The translations under genes and the position numbers were made by a program. The notes under the pieces are model-generated. The model was given only the letters and a program-made list of their open reading frames with translations, did not search any database and was not told the origin of the DNA. 64,000 nucleotides of DNA from Duganella flavida (lineage in GTDB: Bacteria > Pseudomonadota > Gammaproteobacteria > Burkholderiales > Burkholderiaceae_D). Below are positions 1-10,618 of the stretch, in pieces (position 1 is the stretch's first letter; every line of letters begins with the position of its first letter). Location of the stretch: positions 115,766 to 179,765 of the forward strand of contig NZ_WWCN01000015.1 in the NCBI RefSeq assembly GCF_009857445.1. The letters run 5' to 3'.

Positions 1-260
1 AAATCGGCGTTCACAGCCAGTTGTTCGATTGGGTAGCCGCGGTATTGCAGTTCGCCTTTATCGCCGTCGATGTAGGTGATCGACGAGTTACATGCCGCAG
101 TCGACATGAAACCTGGGTCGTAGGTGAACTTGCCTGTGCCGGCGTACAGCTTACGGATATCGATGACGTCTGGACCTACGGTGCCTTTGTAGATCGGGAA
201 TTCGATCGGCTGGCTACCATCGGAGAACGAGAGAGTGGCTTTGTTATCAGAGATGTTCAT
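1..260 (-). CDS. gltA: Citrate synthase, 5' part only
   Basis: Citrate synthase condenses oxaloacetate and acetyl-CoA in the first step of the TCA cycle. Only the first 86 codons lie in the window; the gene runs off the left edge. The translated start is MNISDNKATLSFSDG, followed by FPIYKGTVGPDVIDIRKLY and the STAACNSSITYIDGDKGEL block typical of hexameric type II citrate synthases. The ATG at 260 has a purine-rich GGAAGAG ribosome site. It is the last gene of the leftward sdhCDAB-sdhE-gltA cluster, 63 bp after sdhE. Confidence 0.95.
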   Translation of the reverse strand, partial: MNISDNKATLSFSDGSQPIEFPIYKGTVGPDVIDIRKLYAGTGKFTYDPGFMSTAACNSSITYIDGDKGELQYRGYPIEQLAVNAD

Positions 261-323
261 GGACTCTTCCTTCTTGGAGAGATGATGCGAATAAAAAAAG
301 CAAAAATTCTGGGTGTGATTTAA

Positions 324-605
324 CTACGCACTACGCAACCGCTGCAGCATCGCATGTACGTGCGGCAGGTCGATTTCGCCTTCCGGCTCTTTACGGGCCA
401 GTACCAGATCCATCAGGGCATTGTCCGACAAGTCGAGGAGCCGCGTGAATGCGTCCACTTCCTCGTCGGTCAATTCGGTTTCATGCGCATCCAGAAAACG
501 GGTGAGGATGATGTCGTTTTCCAGCAGACCCCGGCGGGAGCGCCAGCGCAGGCGGGCACGGTTGGCTGGGTCGGACTGATGCGCAGAGTGGTTCGTTTCA
601 GTCAT
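324..605 (-). CDS. sdhE: FAD assembly factor SdhE
   Basis: This 93-residue protein belongs to the SdhE/SDHAF2 family, which promotes covalent attachment of FAD to the succinate dehydrogenase flavoprotein. The family signature RGxxE is visible as R25-G-L-L-E29, within a short acidic helical protein of the usual length. It lies directly between sdhB and gltA, on the same strand as the enzyme it matures. A strong terminator-like hairpin separates it from sdhB, so its expression may be partly uncoupled from the sdh structural genes. Confidence 0.93.
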   Translation of the reverse strand: MTETNHSAHQSDPANRARLRWRSRRGLLENDIILTRFLDAHETELTDEEVDAFTRLLDLSDNALMDLVLARKEPEGEIDLPHVHAMLQRLRSA

Positions 606-621
606 AGTCTTACTACTTTAC

Positions 622-651
622 AAAAACGGGCGGCGCGCGACACGCCGCCCG
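622..651 (-). terminator. Intrinsic terminator or attenuator between sdhB and sdhE
   Basis: A perfect 9-bp inverted repeat, CGGGCGGCG (627-635) and CGCCGCCCG (643-651), has a 7-nt loop. On the minus strand it is followed at once by TTTTTG (622-626 on the plus strand are A). This is the full form of a rho-independent terminator, placed inside the operon 8 bp after the sdhB stop. It probably lowers transcription into sdhE-gltA rather than ending the unit. Confidence 0.75.
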
Positions 652-659
652 ATTGCGCA

Positions 660-1370
660 TTAAATTGCGCGGCGTACCATCAGCTCTTTGATCTTGCCAA
701 TTGCCTTGTTCGGGTTCAGACCCTTAGGGCAGACATCGACGCAGTTCATGATCGAGTGGCAGCGGAACAGGCGGTACGGATCTTCCAGGTTGTCCAGACG
801 CGGGCCGGTGGCTTCGTCGCGCGAGTCGGCGATGAAGCGGTAGGCTTGCAGCAGGCCGGCTGGGCCGACGAACTTGTCCGGATTCCACCAGAACGACGGG
901 CACGAGGTCGAGCAGCACGCGCACAGGATGCACTCGTACAGGCCGTCGAGTTCTTCGCGCTCTGCAGGCGTTTGCAGACGCTCTTTCTCTGGGCGGATCG
1001 AATCGTTGATCAGGTATGGCTTGATCGAATCGTACTGCTTGAAGAACTGGGTCATGTCGACGATCAGATCGCGGATTACCGGCAAACCTGGCAGCGGACG
1101 CAGCACGATAGGCTCGCTCAGCTCGTTCAGGTTGGTGGTGCAAGCCAGACCGTTCTTGCCGTTGATGTTCATCGCGTCCGAACCGCACACGCCTTCGCGG
1201 CAGGAGCGGCGCAGGGCCAGCGAATCATCCACGTCCGACTTGATGCGCTGCAGTGCATCCAGCAGCATTTTGTCGGTGTCTTTCAGCTCGACGGTGACGT
1301 CTTGCATGTACGGCTTGGCGTCCTGATCCGGGTCGTAGCGGTAAATTTTCAGTTTGAGAGTGCGTGCCAT
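660..1370 (-). CDS. sdhB: Succinate dehydrogenase iron-sulfur subunit
   Basis: SdhB carries electrons from the flavoprotein to quinone through three Fe-S clusters in complex II. The 236-residue protein has the N-terminal [2Fe-2S] motif with C57, C62, D65 and C77 (Asp replaces the third Cys, as in E. coli SdhB), then CILCACCSTSCPSFWW (C147, C150, C153, C157) and CHSIMNCVDVCPKG for the [4Fe-4S] and [3Fe-4S] clusters. Length and motif order are standard. It starts 9 bp after sdhA and is followed by a terminator-like hairpin. Confidence 0.97.
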   Translation of the reverse strand: MARTLKLKIYRYDPDQDAKPYMQDVTVELKDTDKMLLDALQRIKSDVDDSLALRRSCREGVCGSDAMNINGKNGLACTTNLNELSEPIVLRPLPGLPVIRDLIVDMTQFFKQYDSIKPYLINDSIRPEKERLQTPAEREELDGLYECILCACCSTSCPSFWWNPDKFVGPAGLLQAYRFIADSRDEATGPRLDNLEDPYRLFRCHSIMNCVDVCPKGLNPNKAIGKIKELMVRRAI

Positions 1371-1379
1371 TTTATAGCC

Positions 1380-3158
1380 TTAGAAAGTACGTGGTTTCGG
1401 TTTGAAGGTATCAACCGTCAGCGGCTTGGTGACGACTGCCTTGTAATCCAGACGGTTGCCTTCCGAGTACCACAGCGTGTGCTTCATCCAGTTGTCGTCG
1501 TCGCGGTGCGGGTGGTCATCCTGAGCGTGGGCGCCGCGCGATTCTTTGCGGGCAGCGGCCGAGATCATGGTGGCTTTCGCGGTTTCGATCAGATTGTCCA
1601 GTTCCAGTGCTTCCACGCGAGCGGTGTTGAACACTTTCGACTTGTCCTTGAACGACACGTGCTTGCGGCGCTCGTCCAGCTTCAGGATTTCTTCCACGCC
1701 TTTGTTCAGCATCTCGTCGGTACGGAACACGCCGCAGTATTTCTGCATGGTGGCGCGGATGTCGTTGGCGACGCCCTGCACTTTTTCGGTACCGGTCGAG
1801 GTTTCCAGCGCGTTCAGACGATTCAGCGCGAAGTCGGCAGCGTCTTTTGGCAGCGGCTTGTTTTCTTTTTGCTTCAGGTTCGAAGCCACCACGTGGTTGC
1901 CGGCTGCACGGCCGAACACCAGCAAGTCCAGCAGCGAGTTGGTGCCCAGGCGGTTAGCGCCGTGTACCGATACGCAGGCGCATTCGCCGATGGCGTACAG
2001 GCCGTTGACCACTTTCTGCGAGCCGTCGCCGTTAGGCGTCACCACTTGACCGTGGATATTGGTCGGGATACCGCCCATCTGATAGTGGATGGTTGGTACG
2101 ACCGGGATTGGTTCTTTGGTCGCATCGACGTTGGCGAACTTGTGGCCGATTTCCAGAATCGACGGCAGACGCTTCTCGATGGTGTCCTTGCCGATGTGGC
2201 GCAGATCCAGCATGACGTGGTCTTTGTTCGGACCGCAGCCACGGCCTTCCTTGATCTCCTGGTCCATCGAACGGGACACGAAGTCGCGCGGCGCCAGGTC
2301 TTTCAGCGTTGGCGCATAACGCTCCATGAAGCGCTCGCCTTCCGAGTTGATCAGGATACCGCCTTCACCGCGTACACCTTCGGTGATCAGCACGCCCGCG
2401 CCGGCCACGCCGGTCGGGTGGAACTGCCAGAATTCCATGTCTTGCAGTGGCAGGCCGGCACGTGCCGCCATACCCATGCCGTCGCCGGTGTTGATGAACG
2501 CATTGGTCGAGGCAGCGAAGATACGGCCAGCACCGCCGGTGGCGAAGATGGTGGTCTTGGCTTCCAGGATCATGGTTTCGCCGGTTTCCATTTCCAGCGC
2601 GACTACGCCGACCACGTCGCCTTCGGCGTCGCGGATCAGGTCCAGCGCCATCCACTCCACGAAGAAGTGGGTGCGGGCTTTGACGTTACGCTGATACAGG
2701 GTGTGCAGCAGTGCGTGGCCGGTACGGTCAGCTGCGGCGCAAGCGCGCTGCACAGCTTTTTCACCGAAGTTGGCGGTGTGGCCGCCGAACGGACGCTGGT
2801 AGATGGTGCCGTCCGGGTTACGGTCGAAAGGCATGCCGAAGTGTTCCAGCTCGTACACGACCTTCGGTGCTTCGCGGCACATGAATTCGATCGCGTCCTG
2901 GTCGCCCAGGTAGTCGCCACCTTTAACGGTGTCGAACATGTGCCAGAACCAGTTGTCTTCGGCCATATTGCCCAGCGAGGCGCCGATACCGCCCTGCGCT
3001 GCCACAGTGTGGGAACGGGTTGGGAATACTTTCGACAGCACGGCCACGTTCAAGCCGGCTTCGGCCAGTTGCAGCGATGCGCGCATGCCGGAGCCGCCGG
3101 CGCCGACGATTACCGCGTCAAAGCGGCGGGTAGGGATTGCAGATTTGATAGCTGCCAC
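1380..3158 (-). CDS. sdhA: Succinate dehydrogenase flavoprotein subunit
   Basis: SdhA oxidises succinate to fumarate with covalently bound FAD. The protein has the Rossmann motif VIVGAGGSGMRASL near residue 17, the flavinylated His in RSHTVAAQGG (H50 of the chosen start), and the HPTG and RxxGTNSLLDLLVFGRAAG blocks. I place the start at the GTG at 3158, which gives 592 residues beginning (M)AAIKSAIPTRRFDAVIVG. This codon lies 2 nt after the sdhD stop and has a GGAG ribosome site; the longer reading from 3191 would run into sdhD and adds residues not seen in the family. Confidence 0.96.
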   Translation of the reverse strand: MAAIKSAIPTRRFDAVIVGAGGSGMRASLQLAEAGLNVAVLSKVFPTRSHTVAAQGGIGASLGNMAEDNWFWHMFDTVKGGDYLGDQDAIEFMCREAPKVVYELEHFGMPFDRNPDGTIYQRPFGGHTANFGEKAVQRACAAADRTGHALLHTLYQRNVKARTHFFVEWMALDLIRDAEGDVVGVVALEMETGETMILEAKTTIFATGGAGRIFAASTNAFINTGDGMGMAARAGLPLQDMEFWQFHPTGVAGAGVLITEGVRGEGGILINSEGERFMERYAPTLKDLAPRDFVSRSMDQEIKEGRGCGPNKDHVMLDLRHIGKDTIEKRLPSILEIGHKFANVDATKEPIPVVPTIHYQMGGIPTNIHGQVVTPNGDGSQKVVNGLYAIGECACVSVHGANRLGTNSLLDLLVFGRAAGNHVVASNLKQKENKPLPKDAADFALNRLNALETSTGTEKVQGVANDIRATMQKYCGVFRTDEMLNKGVEEILKLDERRKHVSFKDKSKVFNTARVEALELDNLIETAKATMISAAARKESRGAHAQDDHPHRDDDNWMKHTLWYSEGNRLDYKAVVTKPLTVDTFKPKPRTF

Positions 3159-3160
3159 GA

Positions 3161-3532
3161 TTAGACACTCCAGATAATTTGAATCGACCACACGGCGCAG
3201 CCGATCAGCCAGGCCATGGTGGCGATTTGCAGGAACAGGCGCGGACCAACAGCGCGCACATAGTCCATCCAGACGTCACGCATGCCTACCCACGCGTGGT
3301 AGAACAGGCCGATGAGGGTCACAGCGGTCGCCAGTTTGAACCACTGCTGGGCGAACAAGCCGGCCCAGCCTTCGTAGGTGAAGTTCTGGCCGGTCAGGAA
3401 GGCCAGCACCAGGGTGGCGGTGTAGATCACCATGATGACTGCGGTGACGCGTTGCGCCAGCCAGTCGCGCATGCCGTACGATGCGCCTACTACTCGGCGC
3501 TTAGGGCCGATACCGTTATCGTTGATGGACAT
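3161..3532 (-). CDS. sdhD: Succinate dehydrogenase membrane anchor subunit D
   Basis: This 123-residue integral membrane protein anchors SdhAB and, with SdhC, binds haem b and quinone. Three hydrophobic helices are visible (around VTAVIMVIYTATLVLAFL, LATAVTLIGLFYHAWVGM and IATMAWLIGCAVWSIQII), with the conserved His in LFYHAWVGMRDVWMDYV. The ATG at 3532, overlapping the end of sdhC by the spacing of a coupled pair, is preferred over the TTG at 3547; a GGAG lies 9 nt upstream. It is followed after 2 nt by the sdhA GTG start. Confidence 0.93.
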   Translation of the reverse strand: MSINDNGIGPKRRVVGASYGMRDWLAQRVTAVIMVIYTATLVLAFLTGQNFTYEGWAGLFAQQWFKLATAVTLIGLFYHAWVGMRDVWMDYVRAVGPRLFLQIATMAWLIGCAVWSIQIIWSV

Positions 3533-3533
3533 T

Positions 3534-3956
3534 TCAGAATACTCCAAACAGTTTCAGGGCGATCAGGGCGGTCAGCACCAGGCTGATGACCAGCACGGTG
3601 GCCGACGATTTACGCGCCGAGTGCTTGTCCAGACCGATGTGCAGGTCCATCACCAGGTGACGGATACCAGCGCACATGTGGTGCAGGAAGCTCCACGACA
3701 GGCCCAGGATGATCACTTTGACCAGCGGATAGGTCACGAAACCTTCGTAGTACGCGAAAGAGATCTCGGAGCGCAGGGAGTTCTGCAAGAGATACAGCAC
3801 GAATGGCAGCAGCACGAACATGCCAACACCGGAAATACGGTGCAGGATGGATACGATGGCAGCCAATGGCATACGGTAGTTGGACAGCTCGGTAACATGA
3901 ATGTTACGGAACTCCGGCCGTTCTTTTTTAGGGGCTTCCCTTACGGCTTCTGACAT
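3534..3956 (-). CDS. sdhC: Succinate dehydrogenase cytochrome b556 subunit
   Basis: SdhC is the larger membrane anchor of complex II, 140 residues. The family motif SILHRISGVGMF (with the quinone-site Ser and Arg) and the haem-ligand helix SWSFLHHMCAGIRHLVMDLHIG are clear, with three transmembrane segments. It is the first gene of the leftward sdhCDAB operon, with an excellent AGGAGG site 8 nt before the ATG. An AT-rich leader of about 200 bp separates it from the GntR gene upstream and probably holds the operon promoter. Confidence 0.96.
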   Translation of the reverse strand: MSEAVREAPKKERPEFRNIHVTELSNYRMPLAAIVSILHRISGVGMFVLLPFVLYLLQNSLRSEISFAYYEGFVTYPLVKVIILGLSWSFLHHMCAGIRHLVMDLHIGLDKHSARKSSATVLVISLVLTALIALKLFGVF

Positions 3957-4163
3957 AACAAGACCTCCTCAGGCTTATACAAAAATTTGGTGAGACTGCG
4001 ATTTTCGCCGATTTCCACTCTCATAACCAATATCTATTGTTACATATAATAAAAATAGTAGTTGGCAACACTCCGGGAATCTCGGCTGTGGCTACCTTTC
4101 CGTAGCTCAACGTATTATCAGCGCAACAATGCTACAGCCGTATGACTGCGCGCCGTGTCTCCA

Positions 4164-4949
4164 TCAATTCAACTCATTGTGGTAGTGGTGGCGCTCCGTC
4201 AGGTACAAGCCGCGGCGCAGCTCGACCGGCTTGTCGCCATAGGTAAACGAGACCCGCTCCGACGCCAGCAGTGGCGTGTTGGCGGTGATTTTCAACAGTG
4301 CGGCGTCGTCCGCACCAGCACAGACGGCGCGGATTTTTTCCGTGGCACGTATCATGCGCGTGCCGAATTCCGATTCAAACAGGCCGTACATCGGGCCTTT
4401 GTATTCTTCCAGGCGCTCGGCGGTCAACCCCTTGAAGGTGAGACCCGGTAGCCACAGTTCTTCAACGATAGTCGGTACACCGTCGAACGATTGCACGCGC
4501 TTGACGAAGATCACGGCGTCGCCGGACTTCAAGTCGAGCAGGCGCGCCACATCAGCCGGCGCGCGCATGCGCTTGACTTCTATGAACTTACTTTCAGGGT
4601 AGTGCGGCACGCCTTCGTCCGGCATCAGACGCAGGAAACGGAAGTGGGCGCGCGCTTCGTGGTGGGTGGACACGAAAGTGCCCTTCCCTTGCTTGCGCAT
4701 TACCAGGTTTTCCGCAGCCAGCTCATCAATCGCCTTGCGTACGGTGCCCTGGCTGACCTTGAACCGGTTGGCCAATTCCACTTCGCTGGGGATCAATTCG
4801 CCCGGTTTCCACTCACCGGACTGCAAGCTCTGCGTGATCAGGGCCTTGATTTGCTGGTACAAAGGAGAGAAAGTAGGAGACGAGCCACCCGCACCGCCAG
4901 CGTTCGCGGCAGCAGGATTATTATTCGAATTAGGTGGGGTGGAACTCAT
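4164..4949 (-). CDS. GntR-family (HutC/UTRA) transcriptional regulator of the sdh-mdh region
   Basis: An N-terminal winged helix of GntR type (PLYQQIKALITQSLQ..., then LIPSEVELANRFKVSQGTVR) is followed by a C-terminal UTRA effector domain, the HutC subgroup architecture. The N terminus is a low-complexity Pro/Asn/Gly stretch. The ATG at 4949 gives 261 residues; a GTG at 4967 is an alternative. The gene lies upstream of sdhC on the same strand and divergent from mdh, with a perfect palindrome at 5009-5024 in the shared intergenic region. Inference: it senses a TCA-cycle intermediate and controls mdh and/or sdh. The ligand cannot be read from the sequence. Confidence 0.88.
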   Translation of the reverse strand: MSSTPPNSNNNPAAANAGGAGGSSPTFSPLYQQIKALITQSLQSGEWKPGELIPSEVELANRFKVSQGTVRKAIDELAAENLVMRKQGKGTFVSTHHEARAHFRFLRLMPDEGVPHYPESKFIEVKRMRAPADVARLLDLKSGDAVIFVKRVQSFDGVPTIVEELWLPGLTFKGLTAERLEEYKGPMYGLFESEFGTRMIRATEKIRAVCAGADDAALLKITANTPLLASERVSFTYGDKPVELRRGLYLTERHHYHNELN

Positions 4950-5008
4950 AGGCCAAGATTTCACCACAAAAGACCAGTGCCGTCCAGAAAAACCAGCAAT
5001 AACTTATC

Positions 5009-5024
5009 TGTCTTATATAAGACA
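5009..5024. promoter_or_regulatory. Perfect 16-bp palindrome, candidate GntR operator
   Basis: The sequence TGTCTTATATAAGACA is a perfect palindrome. It ends 10 bp before the -35 hexamer of the predicted mdh promoter and lies about 60 bp upstream of the divergent GntR gene. AT-rich palindromes of this size are usual operators for HutC-type GntR proteins, so autoregulation together with mdh control is likely. Confidence 0.7.
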
Positions 5025-5034
5025 TAAGATAGGA

Positions 5035-5063
5035 TTGACAGATAGTGGCGTCAAGCCTACACT
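5035..5063 (+). promoter_or_regulatory. Sigma70-type promoter of mdh
   Basis: A perfect -35 TTGACA (5035-5040) is followed after 17 bp by TACACT (5058-5063), a 4/6 match to the -10 consensus. It faces mdh and implies a leader of about 120 nt. Confidence 0.6.
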
Positions 5064-5071
5064 CCCGAGCC

Positions 5072-5105
5072 AAGCGCTTTATGGATACTCGATTATAAAG
5101 CGCTT
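5072..5105 (+). repeat. 11-bp inverted repeat in the mdh leader
   Basis: AAGCGCTTTAT (5072-5082) and ATAAAGCGCTT (5095-5105) are perfect inverted arms around a 12-nt loop. The element starts just after the predicted mdh transcription start, so it is either a 5'-UTR hairpin or a second operator. It lacks a following T-run, so it is not a standard terminator. Confidence 0.6.
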
Positions 5106-5188
5106 ATTTTGCAGTATCATTACGTTTTCCCGGACCGGCCGCCGGTCCTGCTTCACGAACGATTCACTTCCCACTTTGGAGATTCATC

Positions 5189-6178
5189 ATGGCTAAAACC
5201 CCTCTGCGTGTTGCTGTTACCGGCGCCGCCGGCCAAATCGGCTACGCCCTGCTGTTCCGTATCGCTAACGGCGACATGCTCGGCAAAGACCAACCAGTTA
5301 TTCTGCAACTGCTGGAAATCGCCGACGAAAAAGCACAGAAAGCGCTGAAGGGCGTGATGATGGAAATCGACGACTGCGCATTCCCGCTGCTGACCGAGAT
5401 GACCGCTCACTCCGATCCACTGACCGCATTCAAAGACGTCGACTACGCCGTTCTGGTTGGCGCCCGTCCACGCGGCCCAGGCATGGAACGTAAAGACCTG
5501 CTGGAAGCCAACGCACAGATCTTCACCGCCCAAGGTAAAGCACTGGACGCCGTCGCTTCGCGCAACGTTAAAGTACTGGTAGTCGGCAACCCAGCCAACA
5601 CCAACGCTTACATCGCCATGAAATCGGCGCCATCGCTGCCAGCGAAAAACTTCACCGCCATGCTGCGTCTGGACCACAACCGCGCCCTGTCGCAAGTGGC
5701 TGCCAAAACCGGCACCCAAGTGAAAGACATCGAGAAGTTGACCGTGTGGGGCAACCACTCGCCAACCATGTACGCTGACTACCGCTTCGCGACCGTGAAC
5801 GGCAAAAACGTTAAAGACCTGATCAACGATCAAGAGTGGAACGCTAACACCTTCCTGCCTACCGTGGGCAAACGCGGCGCAGCGATCATCGAAGCGCGCG
5901 GCCTGTCGTCGGCTGCTTCGGCTGCCAACGCTGCCATCGACCACGTGCATGACTGGCACGTCGGCACCAACGGCAAATGGACCACCATGGGCATCCCATC
6001 GGATGGTTCGTACGGCATCCCGGAAGGCATCGTGTTCGGTTTCCCAGTGACCACCGAAAACGGCGAATACAAAATCGTTCAAGGCCTGGAAATCGATGCA
6101 TTCTCGCAAGAGCGCATCAACCTGACCCTGAAAGAACTGACCGAAGAGCGCGAAGGCGTTAAGCACCTGCTGCCATAA
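5189..6178 (+). CDS. mdh: Malate dehydrogenase
   Basis: NAD-dependent malate dehydrogenase interconverts malate and oxaloacetate. The 329-residue protein has the nucleotide motif VTGAAGQIGYALL (G12 onward), the mobile-loop arginines in GARPRGPGMERKDLL, the VVGNPANTNAY block, LDHNRA with the catalytic Asp, and the catalytic His in WGNHSPTMYADY (H190). This is the MDH type common in Burkholderiales rather than the E. coli type. It has its own predicted promoter and operator and an Arg/Lys-biased codon use typical of highly expressed genes. A hairpin follows it at 6228-6250. Confidence 0.97.
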   Translation: MAKTPLRVAVTGAAGQIGYALLFRIANGDMLGKDQPVILQLLEIADEKAQKALKGVMMEIDDCAFPLLTEMTAHSDPLTAFKDVDYAVLVGARPRGPGMERKDLLEANAQIFTAQGKALDAVASRNVKVLVVGNPANTNAYIAMKSAPSLPAKNFTAMLRLDHNRALSQVAAKTGTQVKDIEKLTVWGNHSPTMYADYRFATVNGKNVKDLINDQEWNANTFLPTVGKRGAAIIEARGLSSAASAANAAIDHVHDWHVGTNGKWTTMGIPSDGSYGIPEGIVFGFPVTTENGEYKIVQGLEIDAFSQERINLTLKELTEEREGVKHLLP

Positions 6179-6227
6179 TCTTCTGTCCGCACGTGGAACC
6201 GGTTAAACCACCGATCCGCCGCACCCG

Positions 6228-6250
6228 CCGCGCTGCCGAGAGCAGCGCGG
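6228..6250 (+). terminator. Hairpin after mdh
   Basis: CCGCGCTGC (6228-6236) pairs perfectly with GCAGCGCGG (6242-6250) around the 5-nt loop CGAGA, followed by the weakly T-rich TATCCGTTTC. It probably ends or attenuates mdh transcription, and it argues against translation of the next gene from the upstream GTG at 6193. Confidence 0.5.
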
Positions 6251-6276
6251 TATCCGTTTCACCTGATCCCACCTGC

Positions 6277-7269
6277 ATGCACCCATCCGAGGTTTTATTC
6301 CAGGGTAACCGCCAGCCGCTGTTACTGCCAGCATGTGATCACTACGCCGGCTCCGAAAAGCTGATGCGCAAGTCGATCGCCCTGCAACAAGAACTTGGCC
6401 CCCTGTTCGACATCACCCTCGACTGCGAAGACGGCGCCAGCGCCGGCAACGAAGAAGCCCACGCCAAGCTAATCGTCGAGCTACTCAACTCCGAAGAGAA
6501 CAAATTCAACCGCATCGGCGCTCGCGTGCACGATGTGGAGAGCCCGTTCTTTGCGCGCGATGTAGAAATTATCTGCACTGCCGCCCAGCGCCTGGCCTAC
6601 ATCATGGTGCCGAAGGCGCATAGCGTGGCCGAAGTCGAGCGCGCCATCAAGTTGATCAACACCCACGCCGCCAAGGCCGGCCGCAAGGACCTGCCGGTGC
6701 ACGTGCTGATCGAAACCCACGGCGCCCTGCGCGATGCCTACGCCATCGCTGCCCTGCCCCAAGTGCAGAGCCTGTCGTTCGGCATCATGGATTTCGTCTC
6801 GGCCCACTACGGCGCGATTCCGGGCGCAGCAATGCGAACGCCGGGCCAGTTCACCCATCCGCTGGTGACGCGCGCCAAGCTGGAAATCGCCGCCGCCTGC
6901 CACGCGCACGGCAAAGTGCCGTCGCATAACGTGACCACCGAAATCAAAGATACTGCTGTCGCAGCGAATGATGCCCAGCGCGCCGCCGCTGAATTCGGCT
7001 ACACGCGCATGTGGAGCATCCACCCGAACCAGATCAAACCGATCATCAAGACGTTCACGCCGCGCCTCTCCGAGGTCAGCGAGGCGGCCGCCATTTTGCA
7101 CGAAGCCGCAGCCGTGCAATGGGGGCCGATTGCCCAAAATGGCCGATTGCACGATCGCGCCAGCTACAGATATTATTGGACCGTTTTACAGCGCGCCAAA
7201 CTGGCCGGGCTGACTCTGCCCGAGTCGGTCGCCCCGCTGTTCAACGGTAGCACGACCGTTCACCCATAG
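6277..7269 (+). CDS. CoA ester lyase, HpcH/HpaI aldolase / citrate-lyase-beta family
   Basis: The protein belongs to the CitE-like branch of the HpcH/HpaI superfamily, which cleaves or hydrolyses acyl-CoA substrates such as malyl-CoA or citramalyl-CoA with Mg2+. Visible blocks are the substrate Arg region, FDITLDCEDGASAGNE (acidic metal ligand), IMVPKAHSVAEVERAI, VLIETHGALRDAYAIA with the second acidic ligand, and LSFGIMDFVSAHYGAI. I choose the ATG at 6277 (MHPSEVLFQGNRQ, 330 residues) because the 28 codons upstream of it read through a terminator-like hairpin. It sits between mdh and acnA, consistent with organic-acid metabolism, but its exact substrate is not determined. Confidence 0.82.
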   Translation: MHPSEVLFQGNRQPLLLPACDHYAGSEKLMRKSIALQQELGPLFDITLDCEDGASAGNEEAHAKLIVELLNSEENKFNRIGARVHDVESPFFARDVEIICTAAQRLAYIMVPKAHSVAEVERAIKLINTHAAKAGRKDLPVHVLIETHGALRDAYAIAALPQVQSLSFGIMDFVSAHYGAIPGAAMRTPGQFTHPLVTRAKLEIAAACHAHGKVPSHNVTTEIKDTAVAANDAQRAAAEFGYTRMWSIHPNQIKPIIKTFTPRLSEVSEAAAILHEAAAVQWGPIAQNGRLHDRASYRYYWTVLQRAKLAGLTLPESVAPLFNGSTTVHP

Positions 7270-7280
7270 GAAGCACACAG

Positions 7281-7781
7281 ATGTCCATCTCCAAATTATT
7301 CATGGCCTGCAGCCTCGCGCTGGCCTCCCTGACGCTGGCTACCGGCGCCCACGCCGCCGACGCCGACACCACCAAAAAAGTGGTGAAGAAAGCCGCCGCC
7401 AAAACGACCAAGAAAACCGCCAAGCCGGCCGAGCCGAAAGCACCGGATGAAGAAGCCGACGAACCGGCCATCACCGACTCCGCCGTCACCGACTTCGACT
7501 GCGAACTGGGCAACAAGATCACCATCTACGCCAACACCAACGACGAAGCGCACATCGCGCTGCGCTGGAAGAAGCGCCTGCACCGCCTGACCCGCGTCGG
7601 CACCACCACCGGCGCCAACCGCTTCGAAAACAAGTTGTACGGCCTGATCTGGATCGGCATTCCCGCCAAAGGCATGCTGCTGGACTCCAAGCAGAACCGC
7701 CAGCTGGCCAACGAATGCCGTAACGCCGAACAAATGAAGCCGGTGGCGACTGCCGCCACCCCGGCCAACACGCTGCAATAA
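7281..7781 (+). CDS. Exported small protein with Lys/Ala-rich linker and MliC-like C-terminal domain
   Basis: The 166-residue product has a clear signal peptide (SLALASLTLATGAHA, cut near residue 25), then a low-complexity linker rich in Lys, Ala, Pro and Glu. Its C-terminal domain of about 80 residues begins FDCELGNKITIYANTNDE and ends LANEC. The pattern Cys, beta-rich stretch, TGANRFEN and final Cys resembles the lysozyme-inhibitor MliC fold, with the two Cys as a disulfide. That resemblance is by eye and is not proof of function. It starts 11 bp after the CoA lyase gene and 36 bp before acnA. Confidence 0.65.
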   Translation: MSISKLFMACSLALASLTLATGAHAADADTTKKVVKKAAAKTTKKTAKPAEPKAPDEEADEPAITDSAVTDFDCELGNKITIYANTNDEAHIALRWKKRLHRLTRVGTTTGANRFENKLYGLIWIGIPAKGMLLDSKQNRQLANECRNAEQMKPVATAATPANTLQ

Positions 7782-7816
7782 GCTTAAAAACCCAGTACCC
7801 ACCCGAAGGAGAGGTC

Positions 7817-10525
<2,709 letters not shown>

Positions 10526-10542
10526 TGCCTTAAAGGAAAAGA

Positions 10543-10576
10543 AAAAGCCCTGTGATTCTTTGATCACAGGGCTTTT
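10543..10576. terminator. Strong bidirectional intrinsic terminator after acnA
   Basis: AAAAGCCCTGTGAT (10543-10556) and ATCACAGGGCTTTT (10563-10576) form a perfect 14-bp stem with a 6-nt loop. The A-run on the left and T-run on the right let it work in both directions, so it separates acnA from the leftward RelA/SpoT gene that ends at 10619. Confidence 0.93.
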
Positions 10577-10618
10577 AACAATATCAAAAACAATCGAGAT
10601 CACAGTCAAAATTTAGTA

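Noticed and set aside
354..3164. 936-codon open frame on the plus strand opposite sdhE, sdhB and sdhA
   Set aside because: It is the antisense shadow of three certain genes with GC-rich third positions; its translation has no family resemblance and is full of His, Arg and Val runs.
6193..6276. GTG start for the CoA ester lyase
   Set aside because: The added 28 residues are Arg/Pro-rich, lack a ribosome site and are encoded across a terminator-like hairpin.
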